From: [Clostridium] innocuum
GTDB lineage: Bacteria; Bacillota_I; Bacilli_A; Erysipelotrichales; Erysipelotrichaceae
Assembly (NCBI GenBank): GCA_012317185.1
Contig: CP048838.1
Coordinates: forward strand, 496,001-560,000
Reading direction: 5' to 3'
DNA length: 64,000 nt
Shown here: positions 20,013 through 28,758 of the stretch, one piece after another
Layout: each line of letters opens with the position of its first letter
Numbering within the stretch: the first letter of the stretch is position 1
Notes under the pieces: generated by a model
Databases searched by the model: none
Seen by the model: only the letters and a program-made list of their open reading frames with translations
Told to the model about the DNA's origin: nothing
Position numbers and translations under genes: made by a program

Positions 20013-20363
20013 ATGAAAAATTTAATATGTATCGTATGTCCGAAGGGATGTCATCTGTGTGTTGATGATGAAAACGGATATACCGTTACCGGCAACAGCT
20101 GTCCAAGAGGGGCGGAGTATGGGAAAACAGAACTGATTGATCCAAGACGCATTATCACATCAACAGTGCGCATTACTGCAAAAACGGCAAGACGAGTTCC
20201 GGTGAAAACCGAGAAGAGCATCCCGAAGGGCAGGATTATGGATGTCATGAAGGCACTGGAAAGCATCGATGTCAAGGCACCGGTATCTGCGGGAGATGTT
20301 GTCTTAAAGGATGCTGCAGGTCTTGGTGTAAATATTGTTGCGACAAAATCGGTGGAGCAATAA
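20013..20363 (+). CDS. DUF1667 cysteine-rich partner protein
   Basis: A 116-residue protein of the DUF1667 family. Cysteines in CIVCPKGCHLCV (residues 5-16) plus NSCPRG (about 29) suggest a metal or iron-sulfur centre. The C-terminal half (DVMKALESIDVKAPVSAGDVV) is the conserved part. In this operon type it takes the place of the GlpC electron-transfer subunit, but how it connects to quinone or NAD is not known. It ends the operon; the terminator at 20469-20519 follows about 105 bases later. Confidence 0.85.
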   Translation: MKNLICIVCPKGCHLCVDDENGYTVTGNSCPRGAEYGKTELIDPRRIITSTVRITAKTARRVPVKTEKSIPKGRIMDVMKALESIDVKAPVSAGDVVLKDAAGLGVNIVATKSVEQ

Positions 20364-20468
20364 ATAAAGCAAAGTATAGGATACAAAACAGACACATAGC
20401 TGTTTCAGCGGATGTAGAAAGACGGTCGGCGGTTACCCGTATTGGAATAGCTTGAACCGTTATAAATG

Positions 20469-20519
20469 AGAAGATCAGAGTCTATTGCAGCGAGCAATAG
20501 AAGCAGATCTTCTTTTTTT
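20469..20519 (+). terminator. Terminator after the flavoprotein operon
   Basis: AGAAGATC (20469-20476) pairs with GATCTTCT (20506-20513), with CTATTG/CAATAG pairing inside, followed by a run of T. A 64-residue frame read through it (20466-20660) is probably not a gene. Confidence 0.85.
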
Positions 20520-20835
20520 CATATTTATAGATTAGAAACAGAAGGGATTTACAAGGAGCTGCATGGCTTTGGTCCCCTTACAGGAAAGGAAGTGCAGGTT
20601 TTCTATACCCGATATTCTTTGTATAATGAAACCCAGTGGAAGCGTATAATTCAAACATAAAATAATGCCAGTGCCCCAAGGATATGGAAGCGCAATACGA
20701 TGCATAATGTGGAGTAGGCATCATAATTTATATCTTGTATTTACTTTCCCTCCTATGATGGAAACACTGAACAAAGGATAGTTTAAAATCTATTCGCTGC
20801 CTTCTGCAGCATATACAGAGACCCTTGTTTTCTGG
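20520..20835. other. Intergenic stretch, nothing recognised
   Basis: About 315 bases between the terminator and the mgtE promoter. I see no gene, RNA or repeat that I can support. Confidence 0.4.
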
Positions 20836-20980
20836 TATAATGAAGCTGCAAAGAAAAAGAAAGCGTGGTGGTTATGAATGAGTCCCAAGCCCGAGGGTAT
20901 ACAGATACTAGATACAGGGGATGATCACTTGCCGCCATCGTGCAGATGATAATTCTCCCATTTTAGAAAAGGAGAACAGA
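20836..20980 (+). promoter_or_regulatory. mgtE promoter and structured leader
   Basis: A -10 box TATAAT at 20836-20841 is followed by a leader of about 135 bases. The leader contains a possible 16-codon ORF (ATG at 20876, reading MNESQARGYTDTRYRG, stop at 20924). It also holds a hairpin in which TTCTCC (20953-20958) pairs with GGAGAA (20971-20976), the ribosome site of mgtE, extended by TTTT/AAAA. I cannot fit it to the M-box consensus. Magnesium or translational control is an inference. Confidence 0.5.
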
Positions 20981-22321
20981 ATGAAACGAACGATAACAGA
21001 AGAAAACCTGCTGGATCTGCTGCTGCATGGAACAGCACAGGATCTGCAGGATACGATTGATACCATACACCCGGCGGATATTCTCGATCTGCTGCACAAG
21101 CATAAGGAGCATGCACAAAGTATATTAAACCGTCTGCCGGATGATATTCTTGCGGATATCGTCGAGGAAGAGGACGATGAAGACAAGTATGAGCTGTTAA
21201 AGCGCTTCTCTGACAGCAAGCAGCGTCATATACTGGATGAAATGAGCAGTGATGAAATCACCGATTTGATGGGAGAGCTGGAGGAAGACGAGCAGGCTGA
21301 CATTCTGAAGAAGATGGATTCTGAGGATCAGGAGGATGTCCGTAAGCTGATGAGCTTTGATGCTGAAAGTGCCGGTGGTATCATGACAACCGAATTTATT
21401 CGTATATTCGCAAAGAATACTGTAAAGGATACCCTGCAGTTTTTACAGAAGAATACCGATGAAGAAACGACCTATTATTTATATGTCGTCGATAGGGAGG
21501 ATGTGTTAAAAGGAGTTGTGTCACTGCGCGATATTGTAACATCATCGTTTGATACACCAATCATGGATATCGTGAATCCCAATGTAAAGACGGTGTTGTA
21601 CAGTGATGACCAGGAGGAGGTTGCCCATCGATTTGAAAAATACGGCTTTATTCTGATGCCGGTTGTAGATGAGCAGCAGCATATGCTGGGAGTCATTGAG
21701 TTTGACGATATCATTGATGTTATTCAGGAAGAAAATACCGAGGATATCCATCATCTGGGTGGTGTCAATAAGGAGGAACGGGTGGACTCCAGTGTAAGGG
21801 AATCCTTTTCCAGCCGCATTCCATGGCTGATTGTAAATCTTTTTACTGCAGTTCTTGCGGCAGCCGTTGTCAATATGTTTGAGGCGACGATTGCACAGGC
21901 GGTTGCACTTGCGACGGTCATGCCGATTGTAACTGGAATGGGTGGCAATGCGGGAACACAGACATTAACCATTGTTGTACGCGGTCTTTCCCTCGGTGAG
22001 CTGACAAAGGAAAATGCCGTCGAGATTCTGCTGAAGGAGATCGGTGTCGGTATATTAAGCGGTATCGTCATAGGTATTGTCGTGGCATTCGGGGCAATGC
22101 TGATGGAAAGCAATCCGATCTTCGGACTTGTCACCGGGGCAGCTATGTTTCTGAATATGATTCTGGCAAATCTGGCAGGATACTTTATACCGGTCATACT
22201 GGAAAAGCTGCATGTGGATCCGGCTCTTGCCAGTGGTGTGTTTGTTACTACAGTTACGGATGTCATGGGGTTTTTCATGTTTCTGGGACTGGCCACATTA
22301 GTGCTTCCGTATATAATATAG
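20981..22321 (+). CDS. mgtE: MgtE-type magnesium transporter
   Basis: A 446-residue magnesium channel/transporter. The start at 20981 is chosen from AGGAG six bases upstream; a longer frame from 20921 crosses the leader hairpin. The acidic N domain of helical repeats (residues 1-130) is followed by two CBS domains (about 130-250) that gate the channel by binding magnesium. Five C-terminal helices follow, including the conserved motif PIVTGMGGNAGTQ. It is a housekeeping gene in many Firmicutes. The SDR gene follows after 45 bases with no terminator, so they may share a message. Confidence 0.95.
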   Translation: MKRTITEENLLDLLLHGTAQDLQDTIDTIHPADILDLLHKHKEHAQSILNRLPDDILADIVEEEDDEDKYELLKRFSDSKQRHILDEMSSDEITDLMGELEEDEQADILKKMDSEDQEDVRKLMSFDAESAGGIMTTEFIRIFAKNTVKDTLQFLQKNTDEETTYYLYVVDREDVLKGVVSLRDIVTSSFDTPIMDIVNPNVKTVLYSDDQEEVAHRFEKYGFILMPVVDEQQHMLGVIEFDDIIDVIQEENTEDIHHLGGVNKEERVDSSVRESFSSRIPWLIVNLFTAVLAAAVVNMFEATIAQAVALATVMPIVTGMGGNAGTQTLTIVVRGLSLGELTKENAVEILLKEIGVGILSGIVIGIVVAFGAMLMESNPIFGLVTGAAMFLNMILANLAGYFIPVILEKLHVDPALASGVFVTTVTDVMGFFMFLGLATLVLPYII

Positions 22322-22366
22322 CGAATGATGCACAATATGAGTAGATAATTGGAAAGGAGTTTTAGA

Positions 22367-23119
22367 ATGAAGGCGTTGATTACAGGTGCCAGCAGTGGAA
22401 TCGGGCGTGATATGGCAAGGGTTCTGGCTGCTATGGATATTGATTTGATTCTGGTCGCAAGGAGAGGGGATCGGCTTCGTGAATTAAAGAGGGAGCTTGC
22501 TGTTTCCGTTAATATCGTCATACTGGATGTTTCTGTGAAAGAAAACTGTCTTGCACTGTATCAGCGCTTCCGTAATGATTCTGTCGATATACTGATCAAT
22601 AATGCAGGCTTCGGTGATTTTGGTGAATTTACACAGACGGATTTGGATAAGGAGCTGAATATGATCTCTACCAATATTCAGGCAGTGCATATACTTAGTA
22701 AACTGTTTCTGCGGGATTTTGTTAAAAAGGACCGTGGTTATATCCTGAATGTCGCATCCAGCGCGGCATTTCTGCCGGGACCTTTGATGGCTACCTATTA
22801 TGCGACAAAAGCATATGTTGAGCGTCTGACACTGGCTATGCATAAGGAGCTTCAGAAAAGAAACAGCCATGCTTCTGTCGGTGTTCTCTGTCCGGGACCT
22901 GTACAGACTGAGTTTGACCGTGTCGCAAATGTCAGGTTTATGATGAAGGGAAAGACAAGCATGGATGTCGCCAGCTATGCAATCCGCGGCATGTTTAAGG
23001 AGAAGGCAGTCATGATACCGGGAATTCTGATGAAGGGAAGCTATCTGCTGTGCAAATGTCTTCCGCTGTCTGTGCAGATGGAGGCATCCTATCATATACA
23101 GCATCGGAAAAACAGGTAG
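22367..23119 (+). CDS. Short-chain dehydrogenase/reductase
   Basis: A 250-residue classical SDR. ATG at 22367 follows AGGAG by seven bases. The cofactor motif TGASSGIG lies at residues 6-13, NNAGFG near 83, the catalytic serine in NVASSAAF near 134 and the YxxxK pair in YYATKAY near 148. The C-terminal hydrophobic region (about 220-240) may sit at the membrane, as in the DltE/YqjQ-like subgroup. An NAD(P)-dependent oxidoreductase is certain; the substrate is unknown. It ends at the bidirectional terminator shared with mscL. Confidence 0.9.
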   Translation: MKALITGASSGIGRDMARVLAAMDIDLILVARRGDRLRELKRELAVSVNIVILDVSVKENCLALYQRFRNDSVDILINNAGFGDFGEFTQTDLDKELNMISTNIQAVHILSKLFLRDFVKKDRGYILNVASSAAFLPGPLMATYYATKAYVERLTLAMHKELQKRNSHASVGVLCPGPVQTEFDRVANVRFMMKGKTSMDVASYAIRGMFKEKAVMIPGILMKGSYLLCKCLPLSVQMEASYHIQHRKNR

Positions 23120-23156
23120 ACGAATGCTTGCATTTCCAAGTAAATCTTATAATTTA

Positions 23157-23190
23157 GAAAAACAGGAATCATTGAGGATTCCTGTTTTTA
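23157..23190. terminator. Bidirectional terminator between the SDR gene and mscL
   Basis: AAAAACAGGAATC and GATTCCTGTTTTT form a perfect stem around a six-base loop, with A/T tails on both sides. Confidence 0.9.
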
Positions 23191-23197
23191 GTAAGGG

Positions 23198-23696
23198 TTA
23201 TCGCTTTTTAATGGATGTTGTTTTATTATCCTTGTTTGTATCCAGCGAAGATGTACAATGCGGACAGCGAACTGCCTCAGCAGAAATCTCGCTTTTGCAA
23301 TACGGACACACCTTTGTAGCTGCTGCAGCATCTTCCATATCCTGCGGCTTCTTGACCTTTCTTGAGAGTGAATTCATCATCTTCACCATCATGAAGATAA
23401 TAAACGCCATGATGATGAAGTTGATCACCTCGGTGAGAAAGGTTCCGTAATTCAGTGTCGCAGCCTTGGCAGCTACTGCATCCTGCAATGTATTATAATG
23501 ATTCCCGTCCAGTGCAATAAACCAGTTGGTAAAATCGATACCACCGGTACATAATGTAATAACCGGCATAATAACATCATTGACCAGAGATGCTATGATT
23601 TTTTGAAATGCACCGCCGATAATAACACCGACTGCCAGATCAAGCACATTTCCCCGCATAATAAATTCTTTAAACTCATTGATAATATGTTTCATA
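23198..23696 (-). CDS. mscL: Large-conductance mechanosensitive channel with C-terminal zinc ribbon
   Basis: A 165-residue MscL that opens under membrane tension and releases solutes in osmotic downshock. The pore helix shows the family motif NVLDLAVGVIIGGAFQ, a periplasmic loop follows, and the second helix is FIIMAFIIFMMVKMM. Unlike the usual ~130-residue protein it has a tail with CPYC and CPHC pairs about 15 residues apart, a small zinc ribbon. ATG at 23696 follows AGGAG. The IS200/IS605-type element ends only about 50 bases upstream on the same strand and may have displaced the original promoter. Confidence 0.93.
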
Positions 23697-23744
23697 TACA
23701 CTCCTGCACAGTTTCCATAGCAACTGTCTTTTTCTATTTTCTAA

Positions 23745-23900
23745 GCTTGTGACGTACTCTCACCACATATGCTATGACTAGCATAGAAGTGGGAGCTTCT
23801 CACCCTTCGGGTGCGCAGAGTGTGTTCGATAGAACCAATGTCCTAAGCATAAGCAAGCTATCCTTGCTCGTCCAGCGGTTCTTTGTAATCCTTATTTTCT
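23745..23900 (-). ncRNA. OmegaRNA-like 3' region and right end of the IS200/IS605-type element
   Basis: Several stem-loops follow the tnpB coding region on the minus strand. They are CTTGCT/AGCAAG (23852-23868), GTTC/GAAC (23824-23835), CACCC/GGGTG (23801-23813) and ATGCTA/TAGCAT (23769-23784). TnpB proteins are known to use an RNA from this place whose 3' end runs past the element into flanking DNA as guide. Here the guide would come from DNA just upstream of mscL. Exact ends are not determined. Confidence 0.5.
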
Positions 23901-25022
23901 AACCTCTATGTAATCGTATACCTTCATCACGTATATTCTTCGCTGCATTGATATCACGATCCTCTATATGACCACACTTCGGACATTGATAGATTCTTTC
24001 ATTCAGTCCTATCTTTCTCTTTGCTCCACAGCGATTACATATCTGCGTACTGGCATACCATTTATCGATTTTTATAAACCATTTCCCTTCATCTTCTAAC
24101 TTACGCCATTGGCGAGCAGTGCTTATCTTAAATAATTTCTCAGGGTGCCAAAGCCATTATCCATAAGATTCTTTCCTAGCTGTAATCCTTGGCTCATTGC
24201 TTTCATGTCGATATCTTCTACAACTACCATATCCCAGGAATTGGCTATCTTCCTGCTTTCTTTATGTAGAAAATCTTTTCTTTGCTGTGCTACATGGGCA
24301 TGCAGCTTGGCTACCTTGTTTCTTTGCTTCTTATAGTTATTACTTCCTTTGACCATCTTGGAAAGTTTGCGTTGTTCTCTTGCTAATCGCTTCTCACTCG
24401 CACAGTAAAAATGGGGATAGTCACATACCTGACCTTCACTATCTACATATAAATGTTTTTGCGAATAATCAAGACCTAACACATGTACTACTTCTTTACT
24501 TTCTACTTTATTTTCATATTCAAACAGACATGTCGCAATATAACGGTCCTGCTGTTTGCTTATCGTCACTGCTTTTAATATCCCCTGTGGTATGCGATGC
24601 ATATGGATCCTTACATCACCTGCCTTTGGTAAACGTAGATAGGTCGTTTGGTTTTGTATCGTACTAAACAATCGGATATTTCCGTTGACCATATTTGTCG
24701 TGTAACTTTGTTTCGCCTGATGCTTTGATTTCCATTTGGGAAAACCGATATCTGTTTCTTTGAAGAACTTTTTGAAAGCAGCTTCTAAATGTAGTTGAGC
24801 GTTTGCTAATGCCAAAGAATCTACTTCCTTGAGAAATGGATGATCCTTCTTATAGGATGCAGGTGTCGTTTGCTTCATTTTCTTAGTTTCTTCATAATAT
24901 TTGATTTTGTCATCTAACATATGATTATACAGAAAACGGACACAACCAAATGTTTTGGTAAAGAAAATCTCTTGCTTCTTGTTTGGATAGATTCTAAACT
25001 GATACCCTTTTCTTGACACCAT
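23901..25022 (-). pseudogene. tnpB: TnpB RNA-guided nuclease, frameshifted
   Basis: The reading frame from 25022 codes the first ~300 residues of a TnpB with the RuvC aspartate in LGLDYSQKHLYVD and the glutamate in VVVEDIDMKAM. It stops at a TAA at about 24123. The rest, including the zinc ribbon (CNRCG and CPKCG) and the last catalytic aspartate (EDRDINAAKN), continues in another frame to a TAG at 23901. A single-base indel near 24110-24130 explains this. The truncated product would lack an active site. The first codon overlaps tnpA by 29 bases. Confidence 0.85.
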
Positions 25023-25413
25023 TCTTCTCACCTTGACTTTCGATATAAGCTTTGATGATGTCGGTGGTGACACCTCCTGTACTGATCAAACAGAAGCTCT
25101 GACTCCAAAATGCTTCTTTCCAAAGCTTTTCACGAATTTCAGGAAACTCCTTCTTCAATAAACGTGAACTGGCACTCTTATACGCATTGATGAATTTCGT
25201 AAGACAAGAGTTAGGGTGAGCAGAGAACAGGATATGAATATGATCGACATCATGATTCCATTCTTGAAGAGAGATGTTATAGGATCTGGCAATATGAAGA
25301 AAGATATCTTTTGCACGATCACTGATGACATCATCGAACACACGACGCCGATATTTGGTTGTCATGATCAAATGATAATGGAGAGCAAATACTGAATGAG
25401 CATTACTTTTCAC
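24994..25413 (-). CDS. tnpA: IS200/IS605-family TnpA, Y1 HUH transposase
   Basis: A 139-residue transposase. The HUH metal motif is HIHILF (about residue 60) and the single catalytic tyrosine lies in IIKAYIESQG near residue 124. The protein cuts and joins single-stranded DNA at the element ends. The frame is intact from ATG to stop. It is expected to move the element even though the tnpB beside it is broken. Confidence 0.92.
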   Translation of the reverse strand: MKSNAHSVFALHYHLIMTTKYRRRVFDDVISDRAKDIFLHIARSYNISLQEWNHDVDHIHILFSAHPNSCLTKFINAYKSASSRLLKKEFPEIREKLWKEAFWSQSFCLISTGGVTTDIIKAYIESQGEKNGVKKRVSV

Positions 25414-25491
25414 TCAACAGTCATAAAAAGTATGAGCAAAATCCTTTCTCAAATGTTTTTGCTTTTTTTGAATCTAAGAATTTTAATCGTG

Positions 25492-25513
25492 TTTATCCTG
25501 TGTGAGGGATAAA
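25492..25513. repeat. Left-end hairpin of the IS200/IS605-type element
   Basis: TTTATCC and GGATAAA form a seven-base stem around eight bases, 80 bases upstream of tnpA. No T-run follows in either direction suitable for termination, so an element end is preferred. Confidence 0.5.
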
Positions 25514-25544
25514 GGAAAATGGCTGCATTCATCACACCATCTGC

Positions 25545-26834
25545 TTATCGTCGCAAGATGGGGGACTTCTGCCTGTTATTTGTTAAATGGATGTTGTTTT
25601 CCTGCATATATGCTTCGATTTCATCCGGATCCTTGATAATGGAGGAAGAAAGATTTATACAGCCATCCTCAGTAACCAGTACATTGTCCTCGATGCGGAT
25701 GCCGATTCCTTCATCCTCCAGATATAAGCCTGGTTCAATCGTAAACACATTGCCGGGACGCAGCTTATAGCCGCTCAAAGACACATCATGTGTTTCCAGC
25801 CCCAGCATATGAGATACTCCGTGCCAGTAATAATCCTCCACCCGCTTACCGCGTTTCAACAAGCCAAGCGGCTTCAGTCTTTCTTCATAAAAGTGAATCA
25901 GCTCCTGATTCAGCTCCTTCAGTGTAATGCCCGGATGTACGAGTGACATAATGGTCTGATTGGCTTCAAGAACAATATTGTAGATTTCTTTCTGTCGCTT
26001 TGTAAAGGAACCGCTTGCCGGAAAGGTTCTTGTGATATCGGCATTCATATAATGACAGCTCGCACCCAGATCACACAGCAGCAGGCTGTTCTTTTTTATT
26101 TTCTGATTGTTTTCATCATAATGCAGCACAGTGGCATTTCTTCCACTGGCAATAATGGATGGAAAGGAATGTGAGCAGCCGTTTGTTTTCAATACAAAAT
26201 CAAACCATGCCTCCACCTGGTTTTCCATCATACCGCTGCATACATGATCCATCATGGCTAGAATTCCCTGCCGTGTTACTTCAATCGCCTGCTTCAATTC
26301 ATCAATTTCTGTATCTTCCTTAATTAAACGCAGACTGCTTATTCTGGAGGCTGCATTATGCAGGGTTACATAGGGATATTGCCGCAGCAGCTCTCTTGTG
26401 AAACGATGCGCTTCACTGTCCGCCTGATAGGCTTCCTGCTGTGTGAAATCCGCATAGATATCAACACGGGATTCATGGTCGAAGAACCGTGATATCTGTA
26501 GACCGAGCATATCCATTGCTTCCTCAAGCCAGAAGATTTCTTCAATCTCACTGATATCGGCGGCTTCCTCCGGCAAAAGCTTTCCACCGACCCATTTTGC
26601 CTGTTCCTCGTCATAATGCTCCAGAAACAGCTGTTCCTTTATTTTGCCCTGTGTGCGGATAATTGCCAGAATCATGTTCTCCTTATCCAGACCGCTCAGG
26701 TAATAGAAGCTTCTGTCCACACTGAACGGATACTTTTCATCGCCTACCTTATATGGGGCTTTGCCGCTGAAGAACAATGCAATGGAGTTTTCCGGTAACA
26801 GAGTAGCCAGTGCATGCCGTCGTTGCTTATACAT
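25545..26834 (-). CDS. Aminopeptidase P family Xaa-Pro peptidase (M24B)
   Basis: A 429-residue metallopeptidase that removes N-terminal residues before proline. AMP_N-type domain (residues 1-130), then the pita-bread fold with metal ligands in LCDLGASCH, NADITRTF, WHGVSHMLGLETHD, FTIEPGLYL and GIRIEDN. The ATG at 26834 has AGAGG in front; a longer frame to 26870 does not. It is a single gene, cytoplasmic, without signal peptide. It is distinct from the shorter M24 peptidase at 59038. Confidence 0.93.
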   Translation of the reverse strand: MYKQRRHALATLLPENSIALFFSGKAPYKVGDEKYPFSVDRSFYYLSGLDKENMILAIIRTQGKIKEQLFLEHYDEEQAKWVGGKLLPEEAADISEIEEIFWLEEAMDMLGLQISRFFDHESRVDIYADFTQQEAYQADSEAHRFTRELLRQYPYVTLHNAASRISSLRLIKEDTEIDELKQAIEVTRQGILAMMDHVCSGMMENQVEAWFDFVLKTNGCSHSFPSIIASGRNATVLHYDENNQKIKKNSLLLCDLGASCHYMNADITRTFPASGSFTKRQKEIYNIVLEANQTIMSLVHPGITLKELNQELIHFYEERLKPLGLLKRGKRVEDYYWHGVSHMLGLETHDVSLSGYKLRPGNVFTIEPGLYLEDEGIGIRIEDNVLVTEDGCINLSSSIIKDPDEIEAYMQENNIHLTNNRQKSPILRR

Positions 26835-27192
26835 GTTATCAATCCTCTTTTCTACTATGTATTGTACCACGAAAATACAGTTCCAGTAAAACGTATGGTT
26901 ACATGCTGTTTATGGCAGCAGAAAGCTTATACATTTGTACAGACGAGCTGAGTGCTATCCTTTACAGCGAATAAAAAGATGTGAAAAAAAAGCTTATTTA
27001 TCAGCGTTTTATAGGTTTAATGAAAAATAATAATGAATTTATGTACACAAATGAACAGTAAAAAGTCATGCTAAGGAGTCTCAGTTTTGTGAAAACCCAG
27101 TATTTATCATTGTTTTTTAACATTGTGAAATTTCTGTCATTACATCAATATTTCAATACAGAACAATTGCTTAAGATAAATTGTTACAAAAT
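26835..27192. other. AT-rich intergenic region
   Basis: About 360 bases without a gene. It contains scattered TGAACA/TGTTCA-like words (for example near 27049 and 27160) that may belong to control of the downstream sorC operon. Confidence 0.35.
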
Positions 27193-27278
27193 TGAACTTA
27201 TACATATGTTCAGTATTTATGCATTGACCTCAATAAAACGCTGTGGTAATCTTAAGACAGACAAAGGAACCGCTTACA
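27193..27278 (+). promoter_or_regulatory. sorC1 operon promoter, operator and cre-like box
   Basis: TTGACC (27224-27229), 17-base spacer, TAATCT (27247-27252). The -35 box is inside ATTGACCTCAAT (27223-27234), almost a palindrome, and TGAAC-N10-GTTCA lies just upstream (27193-27212). AAGGAACCGCTTACA at 27264-27278, between -10 and SD, differs from the CcpA cre consensus at one position. The same three-part arrangement recurs before the second sorC gene. Confidence 0.65.
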
Positions 27279-27294
27279 GAAAGGAGGCGCAGGA

Positions 27295-28296
27295 ATGAAA
27301 AAAATAGTTGATGATAACAGGCTGATATATAAATGCTGTTATCTCTATTACATGGATGGACTCGGACAAAAGGAGATTTGTGATCAGCTTGGGATTTCAC
27401 GGGCAACAGTATCCAGACTGCTCAAGGCGGGTAAGGAAAACGGTGTGGTAAGAATCGAATTGGATAATCCCGACAGTATTCTATATGGAGAACTGGAACG
27501 GAAAATTGAACAGCAGCTGGGCTTGAAGGAAGTCCTCATTGTGGATGAAATGGAGCTGGAGAGTAAAGCGGATCATATGCAGCGGGTATATGAGGAAGCA
27601 CTTGCCTATCTGGCACGCATTTTCCACAACAAGGATTACATCGGGGTTTCGATGGGAAAGACGCTGTATCATCTAGCCAATGGAAAAATCAATGTGGAGG
27701 AGGTTGATTGTACCTTTGTTCCCGTTGTCGGTGGTGTCGGTACGCAGCTGCAATCGGATGAGGGATATCATTCCAACGAAATAGCAAATGCGTTCGCAAA
27801 GAAATTTCATGGCAGTGCTGTTCAGTTCTTCGCTCCGGCAATGTTCAATGATACACAGATCATGGAGGGGTTTTTGAAGGAACGTCCTGTGCAGGAGGTA
27901 ACGGCTTTGTTTAAAAAACTGAAAACCGTTATCATGGGTATCGGCTCCTGCAGCTTAAAAGATTCCACTCTGGTCAAATGCGGGTATATCAGTAAAGCTG
28001 ACTATGAGCAATTTAAACAGCACGGAGCTGTCGGAGATGTTCTCCTGAAATTTCTGGATAAAAACGGAAACAGTGAACCCTTCCATGAATTCAATGACCG
28101 GGTCATGGGGTTATCCGATGAGGGACTTATGAATATTGAAAACCGTATCGGAATTGCGGTTGGAGAAGAAAAAAGTAAAGCGATTCTCGGCGTGATCCGC
28201 GCGAAGAAAATCAATATTCTAATTACCGATATCAGCTGTGTAAAAGAGCTGCTTTCCCTTATGGAAGAGGAGGAATCGTCATGTCAAACGATCTGA
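27295..28296 (+). CDS. SorC-family sugar-binding transcriptional regulator
   Basis: A 333-residue regulator with an N-terminal helix-turn-helix (GQKEICDQLGISRATVSRLLKAG, split here: GQKEICDQLG then ISRATVSRLL) and a C-terminal phosphosugar-binding domain (about 60-320). AAGGAGG lies seven bases before the ATG. It heads a glucitol-type PTS operon, whose genes follow within a few bases of each other; its 3' end overlaps gutM. It is about 70-75% identical by eye to the product of 32515-33498, so the two arose by duplication. The inducer should be a phosphorylated polyol or ketose. Confidence 0.9.
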   Translation: MKKIVDDNRLIYKCCYLYYMDGLGQKEICDQLGISRATVSRLLKAGKENGVVRIELDNPDSILYGELERKIEQQLGLKEVLIVDEMELESKADHMQRVYEEALAYLARIFHNKDYIGVSMGKTLYHLANGKINVEEVDCTFVPVVGGVGTQLQSDEGYHSNEIANAFAKKFHGSAVQFFAPAMFNDTQIMEGFLKERPVQEVTALFKKLKTVIMGIGSCSLKDSTLVKCGYISKADYEQFKQHGAVGDVLLKFLDKNGNSEPFHEFNDRVMGLSDEGLMNIENRIGIAVGEEKSKAILGVIRAKKINILITDISCVKELLSLMEEEESSCQTI

Positions 28297-28739
28297 TGCT
28301 GATCTTTCTGATTGCCATATCCCTGTTTGTTATGCAGGCAGTGGGCGGCGTATTTCAGATCAAAAACTACAAAGCTGCCATACGGCGGGTTCATAAAAAA
28401 GGAAATGTGGGAATCGGACAGAAAAAAGGACGGTTCTTCAACGGCAACATCGTGATGATTGCCTGTGATAATAATCATATCATCACAGCATGTGAGGTCA
28501 TGGATGGCAAAACCTTTCTGGCAAAGTTTCACCCGGTGAATACCTTGCTTGGAAAAACAATCAACGGGGTATCAATCGATAAGTTTCTGGAACAGTTTCG
28601 CTCCATGGATTCGAAAAAACAGAAACAGTATCGAGGATATATACAGGCATTGGAAGCGCTGGAGCTACGCTTTCAAAATGCAGCAGGCGCACAGGAGATG
28701 GACACGGCCGAACATCTGTCATGTGCTGTCATGGATTGA
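28281..28739 (+). CDS. gutM: GutM-type glucitol operon activator
   Basis: A 152-residue GutM/SrlM-like protein. One N-terminal membrane helix (residues 5-24) is followed by a basic soluble domain. In enteric bacteria GutM activates the glucitol operon together with the repressor GutR. Here it sits between sorC and the PTS genes, overlapping sorC by 16 bases. It is present only in the first of the two paralogous operons. Confidence 0.85.
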   Translation: MSNDLMLIFLIAISLFVMQAVGGVFQIKNYKAAIRRVHKKGNVGIGQKKGRFFNGNIVMIACDNNHIITACEVMDGKTFLAKFHPVNTLLGKTINGVSIDKFLEQFRSMDSKKQKQYRGYIQALEALELRFQNAAGAQEMDTAEHLSCAVMD

Positions 28740-28758
28740 TACAAGGAGGAAGTGACGT

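Larger units (their letters stand above)
23745..25513 (-). mobile_element. IS200/IS605-family insertion sequence
   Basis: A complete-looking element of about 1.75 kb on the minus strand with tnpA (25413-24994), overlapping tnpB (25022-23901), the hairpin-rich right end (to about 23745) and a left-end hairpin TTTATCC/GGATAAA (25492-25513). There are no terminal inverted repeats or target duplication, as expected for single-strand HUH transposition. TnpB is frameshifted, TnpA looks intact. Outer limits are estimates. Confidence 0.8.

Noticed and set aside
20466..20660. 64-residue ORF downstream of DUF1667
   Set aside because: It runs through a strong terminator hairpin and has no ribosome site.
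20849..20980. M-box magnesium riboswitch before mgtE
   Set aside because: I could not find the conserved M-box core words, so I describe it only as a structured leader.
25492..25513. Hairpin as terminator of the aminopeptidase P gene
   Set aside because: No T-run follows the minus-strand stem; the place fits the left end of the insertion sequence better, although a dual role is possible.
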